Position numbers and translations under genes: made by a program. Shown here piece after piece: positions 9,328 to 18,286 of a DNA stretch of 64,000 bases. The number at the start of each line of letters is the position of its first letter. Position 1 is the stretch's first letter. Source of the DNA: Rhizobium etli 8C-3 (lineage in GTDB: Bacteria > Pseudomonadota > Alphaproteobacteria > Rhizobiales > Rhizobiaceae); NCBI RefSeq assembly GCF_001908375.1, contig NZ_CP017241.1, positions 2,669,001-2,733,000 of the forward strand, in the 5' to 3' direction. The notes below the pieces were generated by a model. The model saw only the letters and a list, made by a program, of their open reading frames with translations, did not search any database and was not told the origin of the DNA.

Positions 9328-10221
9328 TTACTCGTCCGCAACAGACGCGGCCGGATAAACTTCCTTCATGTAGTCGTTCATCAGCGTCTCTGAGATCGTC
9401 GCAGGCGTGAATTTATAAGGTCCGATCTCGGAGACCGGCGTCACTTCCGCAGCAGAGCCCGTCAGGAAGCATTCGCTGAAGCTCGAAAGCTCTTCTGGCT
9501 GGATTGTCCGCTCGACGACCGTATAGCCGCGGCGCTTGGCAAGTTCGATCACCGTCTGGCGCGTGATGCCGTTAAGGAAGCAGTCGGGAACCGGCGTATG
9601 GATGACGCCCTCCTTGACGAAGAAGATGTTGGCGCCCGTCGCTTCGGCGACCTGGCCGCGATAATCGAGCATCATCGCATCCGCATAGCCCTTGGCCTCG
9701 GCGGCATGCTTGGAGATGGTGCAGATCATGTAGAGGCCGGCGGCCTTCGAGGAAGACGGCGCCGTCTTCGGGTCGGGGCGGCGATAGTCGGCGATATCGA
9801 GGCGGATGCCCTTGAGTTTTTCGGCAGGATTGAAGTAGCTACCCCACTGCCAGATGGCGATCGCGACATTGATCCGGTTCGCTTGCGCCGAAATCCCCAT
9901 CATTTCGCTGCCGCGCCAGGCGATCGGGCGCACATAGGCCTCGGAAAAGCCTTGGCGCTTCAACAGTTCGATAGTTGCCGCATCGAGTTCGTCGACCGAG
10001 TAGGGAACCTTGAATCCAAGGATATCAGCGGACTTGTGAAGACGCTGATTATGCTCCGTCAGCTTGAAGACGCGGCCGCCATAGGCGCGCTCGCCTTCGA
10101 ACACCGCGCTGGCATAATGCAGACCATGCGTCAGCACGTGAACCTTCGCGTCCTTCCACGGCACGAATTCGCCGTTGAACCAGATTTCGCCATTCAACTG
10201 GTCGAAGGGAACTGAAGCCAT
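9328..10221 (-). CDS. ilvE: Branched-chain amino acid aminotransferase
   Basis: A 297-residue class IV PLP enzyme performing the last step of leucine, isoleucine and valine synthesis. Recognisable segments are GEIWFNGEFVPWKDAKVHVL, HYASAVFEGERAYGG, AYVRPIAWRG, DAMMLDYRGQVAEATGANIF and VIELAKRRGYTVVERTI. The start at 10221 (MASVPFDQLNGEIWFNG) fits the family; the frame continues to 10251 without support. It faces the petP-like operon head to head across about 240 bases. leuA, another gene of the same pathway, lies 51 kb away in this window. Confidence 0.9.
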   Translation of the reverse strand: MASVPFDQLNGEIWFNGEFVPWKDAKVHVLTHGLHYASAVFEGERAYGGRVFKLTEHNQRLHKSADILGFKVPYSVDELDAATIELLKRQGFSEAYVRPIAWRGSEMMGISAQANRINVAIAIWQWGSYFNPAEKLKGIRLDIADYRRPDPKTAPSSSKAAGLYMICTISKHAAEAKGYADAMMLDYRGQVAEATGANIFFVKEGVIHTPVPDCFLNGITRQTVIELAKRRGYTVVERTIQPEELSSFSECFLTGSAAEVTPVSEIGPYKFTPATISETLMNDYMKEVYPAASVADE

Positions 10222-10393
10222 TCTCGTAATCCTCCGGCGCCCGCACGCCATGCCTGTTGATTGTTGCCCATATTACGATTTATCCACTACGCAGTGGGGA
10301 AAAATGCGTTGTATGGGGAGGAAAGACGGGCTGGTTTCGAACGAACGTCCCGCCTCCGCAAAGTCCGGGGACGCTAACAGCGGCGTAAAATTG

Positions 10394-10410
10394 TGTCAAC
10401 AAAGCTGACA
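10394..10410. promoter_or_regulatory. Inverted repeat upstream of the MarR-type gene (possible operator)
   Basis: TGTCA and TGACA arms separated by seven bases, 50 bases before the GTG start of the MarR-family gene. MarR-type regulators commonly bind such short palindromes in their own promoter. Assignment is inference. Confidence 0.3.
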
Positions 10411-10459
10411 TATCTTTGCTAAAGTTCCCCGGGGCCTGTAGAACGAGAAAGGAAATGAC

Positions 10460-10960
10460 GTGGCGACACGACAGACCAGCTCGAAAGTAACCAAAGCCGA
10501 ACCGTTGGCCGCACCGATGGAAAACACCGGCATCATCGATTTCGAGATCATCGAGCTCTTCTTCTTCGCTTATCGCGATTTCGTATCTGATCCGGATGCG
10601 ATCCTCGAAAAAAGCGGGTTCGGCCGGGCTCATCATCGGGTAGTGCATTTCGTTAACCGTGAACCGGGCATGACCGTTGCCGATCTTTTGGATACACTGA
10701 AAATTACCAAGCAGAGCCTTGCTCGAGTACTCAAACAACTGATCGATTCGGGGTATATTCGTCAGGTTGCCGGGCCTGAAGACCGGCGCCAGCGTAAGCT
10801 TTATCCGACTAAGACCGGGCGCGAGCTCGCGCTCGCTCTGGCGGAGCCGCAATCGCGCCGCATTGAGAGAGCATTCGACGGTGCCGCTCCGGACGTGCGC
10901 GAAAGCGTGAAGGCATTTCTGAGGGGTATGAGGGACAGACAAACAACGAAAGCGGGTTGA
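10460..10960 (+). CDS. petP: MarR family transcriptional regulator, PetP-like
   Basis: A 166-residue winged-helix protein translated from GTG at 10460 with AAGGA upstream. The recognition region TVADLLDTLKITKQSLARVL and wing GPEDRRQRKLYPTKTG are typical MarR features. It abuts an OmpR-type response regulator with no gap. In Rhodobacter capsulatus a MarR-like PetP and a response regulator PetR form an operon next to the cytochrome bc1 genes, and rhizobial homologues carry the same names. The symbol rests on this arrangement. Its ligand and targets are unknown. Confidence 0.65.
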   Translation: MATRQTSSKVTKAEPLAAPMENTGIIDFEIIELFFFAYRDFVSDPDAILEKSGFGRAHHRVVHFVNREPGMTVADLLDTLKITKQSLARVLKQLIDSGYIRQVAGPEDRRQRKLYPTKTGRELALALAEPQSRRIERAFDGAAPDVRESVKAFLRGMRDRQTTKAG

Positions 10961-11659
10961 ATGGCGGGGAAAACAATCATTTCTGATGACGCGGCGCATC
11001 TGCTGGTGGTCGATGACGACACCAGAATACGCGCTCTTTTGAACCGTTACCTGACAGAGAACGGCTTCCGGGTGACTGTGGCTGCAGATGGTGCCGAGGC
11101 GCAACGCAAGCTTGCCGGGCTCGACTTCGATCTCATCATCATGGATGTGATGATGCCGGGCGAATCCGGCATCGACGTGACGCGCGGCCTGCGCGCCATC
11201 AAGAACGTACCGATCATCATGCTTACTGCGCTCGCGGAATCCGGCAATCGCATTGCGGGCCTTGAAGCGGGCGCCGACGATTATCTCTCGAAGCCTTTCG
11301 ATCCGCGCGAACTGGTACTGCGCGTCAATAATATCCTGCGCCGCAACGCCTCGGACGCGCCCAAGATCGAGCAGATCATGTTCGGCCCATACACTTTCTC
11401 GCTCACCCGAAAGGAATTGAAGAAGGCAACGGAAGTGATCCGCCTCACGGACCGTGAGCAGGAAATCATGCTGCTCTTTGCCAAGCGCGCCGGCGACACG
11501 ATTCCGCGGCACGAGCTCATCGGCAGCGACGTGGATGTCGGCGAGCGCACGATCGATGTGCAGATCAATCGCCTCCGCCGCAAGATCGAGGACGATCCAG
11601 CAAATCCTGTCTGGCTCCAGACGGTTCGTGGTATAGGATATAGGCTGAGCATCGATTGA
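10961..11659 (+). CDS. petR: OmpR-family response regulator, PetR-like
   Basis: A 232-residue DNA-binding response regulator. The receiver domain has the acidic pair in VVDDDTR near residue 17, the phospho-acceptor Asp62 in IIMDVMMPGESG, Thr in MLTALAE and Lys in LSKPFDPREL. The winged-helix output domain covers about residues 135-230 (RLTDREQEIMLLF, VQINRLRRKIEDDP, LQTVRGIGYRL). It directly follows the MarR gene (TGA then ATG, no gap), so they are one transcript. The histidine kinase 28 bases downstream is the obvious partner. Confidence 0.8.
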   Translation: MAGKTIISDDAAHLLVVDDDTRIRALLNRYLTENGFRVTVAADGAEAQRKLAGLDFDLIIMDVMMPGESGIDVTRGLRAIKNVPIIMLTALAESGNRIAGLEAGADDYLSKPFDPRELVLRVNNILRRNASDAPKIEQIMFGPYTFSLTRKELKKATEVIRLTDREQEIMLLFAKRAGDTIPRHELIGSDVDVGERTIDVQINRLRRKIEDDPANPVWLQTVRGIGYRLSID

Positions 11660-11687
11660 TGGCCTCAACGTCAGGATCGCGACAGTC

Positions 11688-13064
11688 ATGGTAACTTTCG
11701 AATCCCTGCGCCGCGAAGAACGATCGCCAGCCTCCGGATGGAAAGGGTTCGGCCGCTGGCTGCGCCGCCGCCTGCCGACCGGTCTCTATGTCCGTTCGCT
11801 GCTGATCATCATCATTCCCATGGTGCTCCTGCAGTCAGTCGTCGCCGCGGTCTTCATGGAGCGTCACTGGCAGATGGTGACGCAACGCCTGTCGATGGCC
11901 GTCACCCGAGATATTGCGGCGATCATCCAGATCATCGAAACCTATCCGCAGGATACCGATTACAGCGAGGCCACTCGCATCGCTCGCGAGCAGTTGAACC
12001 TGCAGATTTCGATCGAGCCCGACGGAGATCTGCCGCCACCGCGCGAAAAGCCGTTCTTCTCCATCCTCGACGGCATCCTGAGTGATGAGATCCGCGACCA
12101 GATCAAACGCCCCTTCTGGATCGACACGGTTGGAGACTCGAGCCTCGTCGAAATCCGCATAAAGCTGGACGACAAGATCCTGCGCGTTTTGACCAAGCGC
12201 AACCAGACCTACGCGTCGAACACGCACATCTTCATCGTTTGGATGGTCGGAGCTTCTCTCGTGCTCATCGGAGTATCGATTCTTTTTCTGCGCGGCCAGA
12301 TTCGGCCGATCCTGACGCTCGCGCAAGCCGCCGAAAGCTTCGGCAAGGGACACAAACACGATGATTTCTATCCGCGCGGAGCCGATGAGGTCAGGCGCGC
12401 GGGGCTTGCCTTCATCCTGATGCGCGAACGCATCGAACGGCAGATCGAACAGCGAACCGCGATGCTGACAGGCGTCAGTCACGACCTACGCACGGTGCTC
12501 ACGCGCTTCAAGCTACAGCTTGCCCTTGCCGGCAACAGCCCGGAACTCCAAGGACTGAATGACGATGTCAACGACATGCAGTCGATGCTCGAAGCCTACA
12601 TGGCCTTTGCGCGCAGCGAGATCGAGGAAGACGTCGGAGAATTAAAGCTCACAGAACTGCTCGGAAAGATCGCAACGGACTTCGCCCTGCACGAAAAGCA
12701 ACTCACCTATTCGATCGAAGGCGAAGACAAGATCTCGGTTCGGCCGAACGCATTTACGCGCCTGGTGACCAACCTCGCGTCCAATGCCCGTCGCTATGCC
12801 AATTCGCTGAACATAGAAGCGAAGCACGGCGCAAAATGGCTGACTCTGAATTTTGACGACGATGGCCCTGGCATTCCCGAAAAGAACCGCGAGGATGTCT
12901 TCAAGCCCTTCTTCCGTCTGGATGAGGCACGCAATCTGGACGATTCCGGCACCGGGCTCGGCCTTGCGATCGCGCGCGACATTGCCCGTAGCCATGGTGG
13001 CAATGTCACTCTCGGCGACAGCCCGCTCGGCGGCCTGCGCGCCACCATCCGCATCCCAGCGTGA
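11688..13064 (+). CDS. EnvZ-like sensor histidine kinase
   Basis: A 458-residue inner-membrane kinase. Two membrane helices (about 36-57 and 182-202) enclose a periplasmic sensor region of about 125 residues. A HAMP linker follows, then the phospho-acceptor box GVSHDLRTVLTRFKLQLAL with His265, and the ATPase domain with N box (LVTNLASNARRYA), G1 (DDDGPGIP) and G2 (DSGTGLGLAIARDIARSHGG). All catalytic motifs are intact. It should phosphorylate the response regulator encoded just upstream. The signal is unknown. Confidence 0.85.
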   Translation: MVTFESLRREERSPASGWKGFGRWLRRRLPTGLYVRSLLIIIIPMVLLQSVVAAVFMERHWQMVTQRLSMAVTRDIAAIIQIIETYPQDTDYSEATRIAREQLNLQISIEPDGDLPPPREKPFFSILDGILSDEIRDQIKRPFWIDTVGDSSLVEIRIKLDDKILRVLTKRNQTYASNTHIFIVWMVGASLVLIGVSILFLRGQIRPILTLAQAAESFGKGHKHDDFYPRGADEVRRAGLAFILMRERIERQIEQRTAMLTGVSHDLRTVLTRFKLQLALAGNSPELQGLNDDVNDMQSMLEAYMAFARSEIEEDVGELKLTELLGKIATDFALHEKQLTYSIEGEDKISVRPNAFTRLVTNLASNARRYANSLNIEAKHGAKWLTLNFDDDGPGIPEKNREDVFKPFFRLDEARNLDDSGTGLGLAIARDIARSHGGNVTLGDSPLGGLRATIRIPA

Positions 13065-13071
13065 GTTCCAG

Positions 13072-13653
13072 ATGGCAATCGACCTGAACGGGATGACCTG
13101 GCTCAATCCTCCGCCCTTGGCAGAGCTTCACGAGGGTGCATTGCATGTTCGGTCCGGCCACAAGACAGACTTCTGGCAAGGTACCTATTACGGGTTCCAC
13201 CGTGATGACGGCCATTTTCTGTATCTCCGGCGCAAGGGCGACTTCACGGCACAGGTGACATTTTCCGGACGCTATCAAATGCTGTACGACCAGGCCGGCA
13301 TGATGGTCCGCGCAGATTCAGCACACTGGATGAAATGCGGAATCGAATATACCGACGGCGCAAAGCATTTCAGCACCGTCGTGACCAATGGCAATTCCGA
13401 CTGGTCGGCCTTTCGCGTCGAGCACGATTTCGAGCTGCTGTCCCTGCGCGTTACCCGCAACAAGGATGCACTTTTCATTCAGTACCGGAGCGATCGGATC
13501 AGCGAATGGCGAATGGCGCGCCTCGCCTGGTTCGACCCGTCGATTGAGGAGGTTATGGTCGGCCCGGCATTCTGTTCGCCGCAGCGCTCCGGTTTTGAAG
13601 CCATCTTTCATGATTTCGAACTGACTGATCCTGCCTCGCGCGACATTCACTGA
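13072..13653 (+). CDS. DUF1349 family protein
   Basis: A 193-residue protein of the DUF1349 (YesU/regulation-of-enolase-like, concanavalin-type beta sandwich) family. Characteristic pieces are DFWQGTYYGFHRDDGHFLY, QMLYDQAGMMVRADSAHWMK and CSPQRSGFEAIFHDFEL. It starts seven bases after the kinase stop, so it is probably co-translated, but a link to signalling is not evident. Proposed carbohydrate binding is family-level inference. Confidence 0.75.
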   Translation: MAIDLNGMTWLNPPPLAELHEGALHVRSGHKTDFWQGTYYGFHRDDGHFLYLRRKGDFTAQVTFSGRYQMLYDQAGMMVRADSAHWMKCGIEYTDGAKHFSTVVTNGNSDWSAFRVEHDFELLSLRVTRNKDALFIQYRSDRISEWRMARLAWFDPSIEEVMVGPAFCSPQRSGFEAIFHDFELTDPASRDIH

Positions 13654-13695
13654 TCATCAGCACGGCGTATGGAACAGTTACGTCTCAAACTCGGA

Positions 13696-14037
13696 CTACA
13701 TCAGCTTCCTGCCGTTTGGCACCGGCTTGTCGGTTGCAGCAAGAACGATCGCACCGGATTCGTCTTCGAAGCCGAGCGTCAGCACTTCCGAGCGGAACGG
13801 TCCGATCTGGCGGGGCGGGAAGTTCACCACTCCGAGTACCTGGCGGCCGACGAGGTTTTCCAGCGTGTAGTGAGCGGTGATCTGCGCCGAGGATTTCTTG
13901 ACGCCGATTTCCGGCCCGAAATCGATCAGCAACTTGACCGCCGGCTTGCGGGCTTCCGGAAAGGGCTCGGCCTCAATGATCGTGCCGGCACGAATGTCCA
14001 CACGCTCGAAATCGGCGTAGGTGATTTCTTCAGTCAT
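13696..14037 (-). CDS. csaA: tRNA-binding domain protein CsaA
   Basis: A 113-residue OB-fold protein, about the usual length for CsaA. DFERVDIRAGTIIEAEPFPE and FPPRQIGPFRSEVLTLGF are the conserved EMAP/tRNA-binding motifs. Family members bind tRNA as dimers and were reported to act as export chaperones in Bacillus. It lies 9 bases downstream of proC on the same strand. Confidence 0.85.
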   Translation of the reverse strand: MTEEITYADFERVDIRAGTIIEAEPFPEARKPAVKLLIDFGPEIGVKKSSAQITAHYTLENLVGRQVLGVVNFPPRQIGPFRSEVLTLGFEDESGAIVLAATDKPVPNGRKLM

Positions 14038-14046
14038 CGCGCATCC

Positions 14047-14865
14047 TCAACCGGCAAGCTCTCCGGCACGCGCGCGTGCAGCCGCAAGAGCCTCGTCGAA
14101 CAGCGGCTGCATGCCTTTTTCTGCCATAAGCACCGAAAGCGCCGCGGCCGTCGTGCCGCCTGGCGAAGTTACGTTCTGGCGAAGCTTCGAGGCGTCGTCG
14201 GGGGACTGGTGTAGGAGTTCACCAGCCCCCGCGACAGTCTCCCGTGCAAGGCGCATGGCAAGGTCCGCCGGCAGGCCAAGTTTACGGCCCGCTTCTGCCA
14301 TACACTCGACGAGATAGAACACATAGGCCGGGCCGCTGCCGGACAATGCCGTTACGGCATCGATGTCCGATTCGGCCGAAACCCACTCGACAGGACCCGA
14401 GACGCTAAGAAGCGCATGAACGCGATCACGCTGCCCGGCACTGACGCGCGGATTGGCGAAGGCGCCGGTGACACCGCGGCCGATCATGGCGGGCGTATTG
14501 GGCATGGCGCGGACCATGGCGGCTTTGCCGAGATGCTTTTCGAGGAACGCCAGCGTCTTTCCGGCAGCCACCGACACGACCACCGTCTTCGGCCCGACGG
14601 CGCTCTTCACCGGCGGCAGGACTGTTTCCATCACCTGCGGCTTAACCGCGAGGAAAATGACATCCGCTTTCATGCCGGCGGGAACGGTTGGAGCATGGGT
14701 CGCGCCCGCATCGCCGATGACCTTCATCATCGCCGGCGACGGACCCGGATCGACCACGACAACGCAGGATCCCGGAATTCCGCTCTTCAGCCAGCCGGAA
14801 AGCATCGCACCGCCCATATTGCCGGCGCCGACGAGAACGACTGTTTCGGAAGACGATGGTGACAT
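14047..14865 (-). CDS. proC: Pyrroline-5-carboxylate reductase
   Basis: A 272-residue enzyme that reduces pyrroline-5-carboxylate to proline with NAD(P)H. The Rossmann motif VLVGAGNMGGAML starts near residue 10; VRAMPNTPAMIGRGVTG and the C-terminal ALSGSGPAYVFYLVECMAEA and TSPGGTT motifs are present. The start at 14865 (MSPSSSETVVLV) is placed next to the family N-terminus; the frame extends into the preceding gene. One base separates it from the YbjN gene, indicating an operon with that gene and csaA. Confidence 0.9.
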   Translation of the reverse strand: MSPSSSETVVLVGAGNMGGAMLSGWLKSGIPGSCVVVVDPGPSPAMMKVIGDAGATHAPTVPAGMKADVIFLAVKPQVMETVLPPVKSAVGPKTVVVSVAAGKTLAFLEKHLGKAAMVRAMPNTPAMIGRGVTGAFANPRVSAGQRDRVHALLSVSGPVEWVSAESDIDAVTALSGSGPAYVFYLVECMAEAGRKLGLPADLAMRLARETVAGAGELLHQSPDDASKLRQNVTSPGGTTAAALSVLMAEKGMQPLFDEALAAARARAGELAG

Positions 14866-14866
14866 C

Positions 14867-15367
14867 TTACGCTTCGCCGACCGTTTCGAAGAGGACTGCT
14901 TCCATAGCTTTGGCGGCATCCAGGCCGGACCATATGACGAACTGGAACGCCTGATAGTAAGCTTCGCAGGTATCGAGAGCGCTGGAAAGCAAAACTTCCA
15001 CCTGACGGTTCGTTGGCTCGGCACCGCCCGCCAGAAGCAGCGACTGCCGGAAGATGATCACGTCTTCCTGCCGCCACAGATCGAAGTGACCCATCAGAAC
15101 CTGCCCGTTGATCGCCGCCAGAAGCTTGGTGACCTCGTTGACGCGAGCTTCTGGAACCTTGATGTCGAACGCGCAGCCGAGATGCAGCGCCTCGAATTCC
15201 TCCATCCAGGAGAAGGAAACGTGGTAATCGGCCCACTTCCCCTCGACCGTCATTGCGATCTCGTCCTCGCCCGACCGCTCAAACGACCAGTCGTTATTGG
15301 CGGCGACGTACTCGATCATGTCGACCGGGTTCGACTGACGCTCGAATTCCAATTCCATAAGGCTCAT
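14867..15367 (-). CDS. YbjN domain protein
   Basis: A 166-residue cytoplasmic protein with the YbjN / type III secretion chaperone-like fold. Segments DMIEYVAANNDWSFERSGED, EEFEALHLGCAFDIKVPE and NGQVLMGHFDLWRQED match alphaproteobacterial YbjN proteins. The stop is one base from the proC start. E. coli YbjN affects motility and stress responses; the molecular role is unknown. Confidence 0.75.
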   Translation of the reverse strand: MSLMELEFERQSNPVDMIEYVAANNDWSFERSGEDEIAMTVEGKWADYHVSFSWMEEFEALHLGCAFDIKVPEARVNEVTKLLAAINGQVLMGHFDLWRQEDVIIFRQSLLLAGGAEPTNRQVEVLLSSALDTCEAYYQAFQFVIWSGLDAAKAMEAVLFETVGEA

Positions 15368-15547
15368 GCAGCACCTTCTTGACCGGAATGAATGCGACTG
15401 AACTTGAGTTTACGAACACAAGAACAGACACACGCAAAACCGGAACCACCACTTGATGTTCGTTGAACCGCTGCCAGACCTAACGCAGTGAACCTGCCCG
15501 GAGCTTACCAATGTCCGCTTCGAATCATCATTTAAAATCAGTGTATA

Positions 15548-15703
15548 ACGCCCCCGGTGACAAGCCAGCCCCTCTCCGGTCATTTCCGGAAAGGCACTGT
15601 GGACAGCCGTTCGGAATTTGATTTCAGAAGGAGGTTGTAAGCGACTCTGCGTATTGGCTTTTTTGGCAGTGTCCACAGGTGGAAAACGACACCTGATTTT
15701 TTT
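15548..15703 (+). ncRNA. Candidate structured small RNA with its own terminator
   Basis: In the 393-base gap between the YbjN and ubiK-like genes (both minus strand), the plus strand shows a TATAAC -10-like box at 15544-15549, a small hairpin TCCGG / CCGGA (about 15575-15590), a long pairing of CTGTGGACA (15597-15605) with TGTCCACAG (15670-15678), and a terminator stem CAGGTG / CACCTG (15676-15695) followed by seven T. Nothing is encoded on the plus strand until lgt, so a free transcript of about 150 bases is likely. The terminator's 5' arm overlaps the long stem. The rest of the gap shows no gene. Confidence 0.4.
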
Positions 15704-15760
15704 GTCGATGAAGAGGCGTGCCGCTCAAGCGCCACACCGTGCCCTGTGCCTGAATGAGAT

Positions 15761-16021
15761 TTACTTCGTTTTTGCAGCAAGTTTTGCTTCGAGCGCGGCG
15801 ACTCGGGCAAGCAGCGCCTCGTTCTCGTCGCGCGCCTTGATCGCCATTTCGCGGACAGCCTCGAATTCCTCGCGCTTGACCACATCCATTGTATTCAGCC
15901 AGCGCTCGGCCTGGGCGTTGAAGGCGGTCTCGATTTCCTTGCGCACACCCTGGGCAGCGCCCGCTGCATCCGTCATCAGCTTGGCGAATTCGTCCATGAT
16001 GCGGTTTGTTCCACTCGTCAT
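15761..16021 (-). CDS. BMFP / UbiK-type accessory protein
   Basis: An 86-residue protein with an excellent AAGGAG before ATG 16021. The N-terminal IMDEFAKLMTDAAGAAQGVR is amphipathic and the C-terminal half is a coiled coil rich in Ala, Glu and Lys, as in the Brucella membrane fusogenic protein (BMFP) and E. coli UbiK. UbiK assists ubiquinone synthesis; BMFP trimerises through its coiled coil and can fuse membranes in vitro. Which role applies here is not known. Confidence 0.75.
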   Translation of the reverse strand: MTSGTNRIMDEFAKLMTDAAGAAQGVRKEIETAFNAQAERWLNTMDVVKREEFEAVREMAIKARDENEALLARVAALEAKLAAKTK

Positions 16022-16215
16022 GGCGGTTGTTCTCCTTCCCACCACATGATTTTGATCGGCGAAAAGCCCTGAGGAATGAGGTAGGGCTTTGATGTGTGGG
16101 ATGCAAGCGCTTTGCTCTGGATAATCGGCTGCGGGCATTTGGTCTGCCTCACAATCGACTTGACCGCTTCGTATCGCAACGCCATGTTCCGCGCACAACA
16201 ACGGGTGGAAAAGCC

Positions 16216-17064
16216 TTGCCGACTGCAGCCAATCTTCTTTCGATCATGCCCTTTCCGGATATCGATCCGATCGCCATTTCGATCGGTCCTCTGGCTGTTC
16301 ACTGGTACGGGCTTGCCTATGTGGCAGGCATCCTGCTCGGATGGCTCTATGCCCGGCAGATCGCCGGCAATCACGCGCTTTGGCCGGGCAATGCCTCGCC
16401 GATCACCAAGGCGCAGATCGACGACTTCATCGTCTGGGCAGCCATCGGCATCGTTCTGGGCGGCCGCATCGGCTACATCCTTTTCTACGATCTGCCGGCC
16501 GTGATAGAGGACCCGCTCCGTGCCATCGAGATCTGGAATGGCGGCATGTCCTTCCACGGCGGAACCATCGGCACGACGATCGCCATGATCCTCTTTGCGC
16601 GCAAGAACAGCATTCCGATCTGGAGCCTTTTCGACATCGTCGCCACAGTGGTGCCGATCGGCCTCTTCTTCGGCCGCATTGCAAACTTCGTCAACGGCGA
16701 GCTGTGGGGGCGGCTTACGGATGTGCCCTGGGCAGTCGTATTCCCGACGGGCGGGCCGTTTGCGCGGCATCCGAGCCAGCTCTATGAAGCAGGCCTTGAA
16801 GGCATCGTGCTGCTGCTTTTTCTTGCCCTCGTCGTCTACGCTTTCCGCGCGCTGAAATCACCAGGGCTCGTTACCGGTCTCTTCGTCTGCGGCTATGCGC
16901 TGTCACGCATATTCGTCGAATTCTTCCGCGAGCCGGATCAGCAGCTTGGTTACCTACTCGGCACGAACTGGCTGACCATGGGCATGGTCCTTTCTTTCCC
17001 GATGATCTTGCTCGGCATCTGGGCGATGGCGCGTGCCCGCCGCCAGGCCGCTTTGCAGCATTGA
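16216..17064 (+). CDS. lgt: Prolipoprotein diacylglyceryl transferase
   Basis: An inner-membrane enzyme that attaches diacylglycerol from phosphatidylglycerol to the lipobox cysteine of prelipoproteins. About seven helices are visible. Key motifs are [31 protein letters not shown] and the Lgt signature [16 protein letters not shown], then [12 protein letters not shown] and [11 protein letters not shown]. The start is uncertain: TTG at 16216 has GGTGG upstream and gives an N-terminus of family-like length (282 residues); ATG 16246 ([14 protein letters not shown]) has no ribosome binding site. It heads a plus-strand operon with the next genes. Confidence 0.88.
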   Translation: MPTAANLLSIMPFPDIDPIAISIGPLAVHWYGLAYVAGILLGWLYARQIAGNHALWPGNASPITKAQIDDFIVWAAIGIVLGGRIGYILFYDLPAVIEDPLRAIEIWNGGMSFHGGTIGTTIAMILFARKNSIPIWSLFDIVATVVPIGLFFGRIANFVNGELWGRLTDVPWAVVFPTGGPFARHPSQLYEAGLEGIVLLLFLALVVYAFRALKSPGLVTGLFVCGYALSRIFVEFFREPDQQLGYLLGTNWLTMGMVLSFPMILLGIWAMARARRQAALQH

Positions 17065-17085
17065 GCCCGTCAGGACGCTACGATC

Positions 17086-18186
17086 ATGACGACCGCACTC
17101 GGTGAAAAAATAAAGGCGATCATTCAGGCGAACGGGCCGATCAGCGTCACGGACTATTTTTCCCTCTGCCTCGCTGATCCGCAATATGGCTACTATCGCA
17201 CCCGCGAGCCCTTCGGCCGGTCCGGCGATTTTGTCACTGCGCCCGAAGTCAGCCAGCTCTTCGGCGAAATGATTGGGGTGTTCGTCGTGCATGCCTGGCA
17301 GCGCCATGGCGCGCCGGCAGGCGCGCGCCTCGTTGAAATCGGCCCCGGGCGTGGGACGATGATGGCTGACATGCTGCGCGTCATCGAGCGTCTCGCCGCG
17401 CCGCTTTTCGAGAATATGACGGTTCATCTCATCGAGACGAGCGAGCGCCTGCGCGATATCCAGCAACAGACACTTCACGCACATGAGGGCAAGATCAGTT
17501 GGCATTCCGATTTCGAGGAAGTGCCACCGGGTTTCACGCTGATTGCGGCAAACGAGCTTTTCGACGCCATTCCGATCCGTCAGTTCGTCAAGACGCCAAC
17601 CGGCTTTCGCGAGCGCATGGTTGGCCTTGACATCGATGGCGAGCTGACATTCGCCGCCGGGATCGCCGGCATCGATCCGGCACTGCTGCCTGGATTACCG
17701 CAGGCAGCGCCGGCAGGCACGCTGTTTGAAATATCGCCGGCCCGGCAGGCTGTGATGATGAGGATCTGCGATCGCCTGAAGGCTTTCGGCGGCACGGCGC
17801 TTGCGATCGATTACGGCCATCTCGTCACCGGCTTCGGTGATACGCTACAGGCCTTGCGCATGCACGAGTTCGATCCGCCGCTTGCCCATCCCGGTGAAGC
17901 GGACCTGACAAGCCATGTGGATTTTGAGGACCTTGCAAAAACGGCCGTCGGCGCCGGGCTGCATCTCAACGGCGCGTTGCACCAGGGCGATTTCCTGATC
18001 GGCCTCGGCATTCTCGAGCGCGCTGCCGCTCTCGGCCGCGATCGTGAACCGCGCACCCGGCAGATCATTCAGGACGCGGTGGACCGTCTGGCCGGCTCCG
18101 GCGAAGGCCGAATGGGCGAGCTTTTCAAGGCGATGGCCGTCTCCTATCCGGCCGTCGATCTCATGCCGTTCCGTCCGGTGGATTGA
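17086..18186 (+). CDS. MidA-type SAM-dependent methyltransferase (NDUFAF7 homologue)
   Basis: A 366-residue cytoplasmic protein. The SAM-binding motif LVEIGPGRGTMMADMLRVI lies near residue 85, preceded by DYFSLCLADPQYGYYRTREP and FGRSGDFVTAPEVSQLFGEM, which are diagnostic for the MidA/DUF185 family. The mitochondrial homologue methylates an arginine of complex I subunit NDUFS2 and is needed for complex I assembly; a like role in bacteria is inference. The gene lies 21 bases after lgt. Confidence 0.85.
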   Translation: MTTALGEKIKAIIQANGPISVTDYFSLCLADPQYGYYRTREPFGRSGDFVTAPEVSQLFGEMIGVFVVHAWQRHGAPAGARLVEIGPGRGTMMADMLRVIERLAAPLFENMTVHLIETSERLRDIQQQTLHAHEGKISWHSDFEEVPPGFTLIAANELFDAIPIRQFVKTPTGFRERMVGLDIDGELTFAAGIAGIDPALLPGLPQAAPAGTLFEISPARQAVMMRICDRLKAFGGTALAIDYGHLVTGFGDTLQALRMHEFDPPLAHPGEADLTSHVDFEDLAKTAVGAGLHLNGALHQGDFLIGLGILERAAALGRDREPRTRQIIQDAVDRLAGSGEGRMGELFKAMAVSYPAVDLMPFRPVD

Positions 18187-18286
18187 CAGGATGCGCGGCC
18201 CTGGGCCAACATCCGGCGCAATCGAGAATGCTTCGCCGGGCGGGCCGGCGGACAATGGCCTCCGTTCAAACACCCCGGAATCACCG

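Noticed and set aside
10280..10288. TTATCCACT, one mismatch from a DnaA box
   Set aside because: A single isolated copy with no origin-type AT-rich region or neighbouring boxes; expected by chance.
10280..11689. A 469-codon minus-strand frame across the petP and petR genes
   Set aside because: Shadow of two real genes on the plus strand; no ribosome binding site and no family-like sequence.
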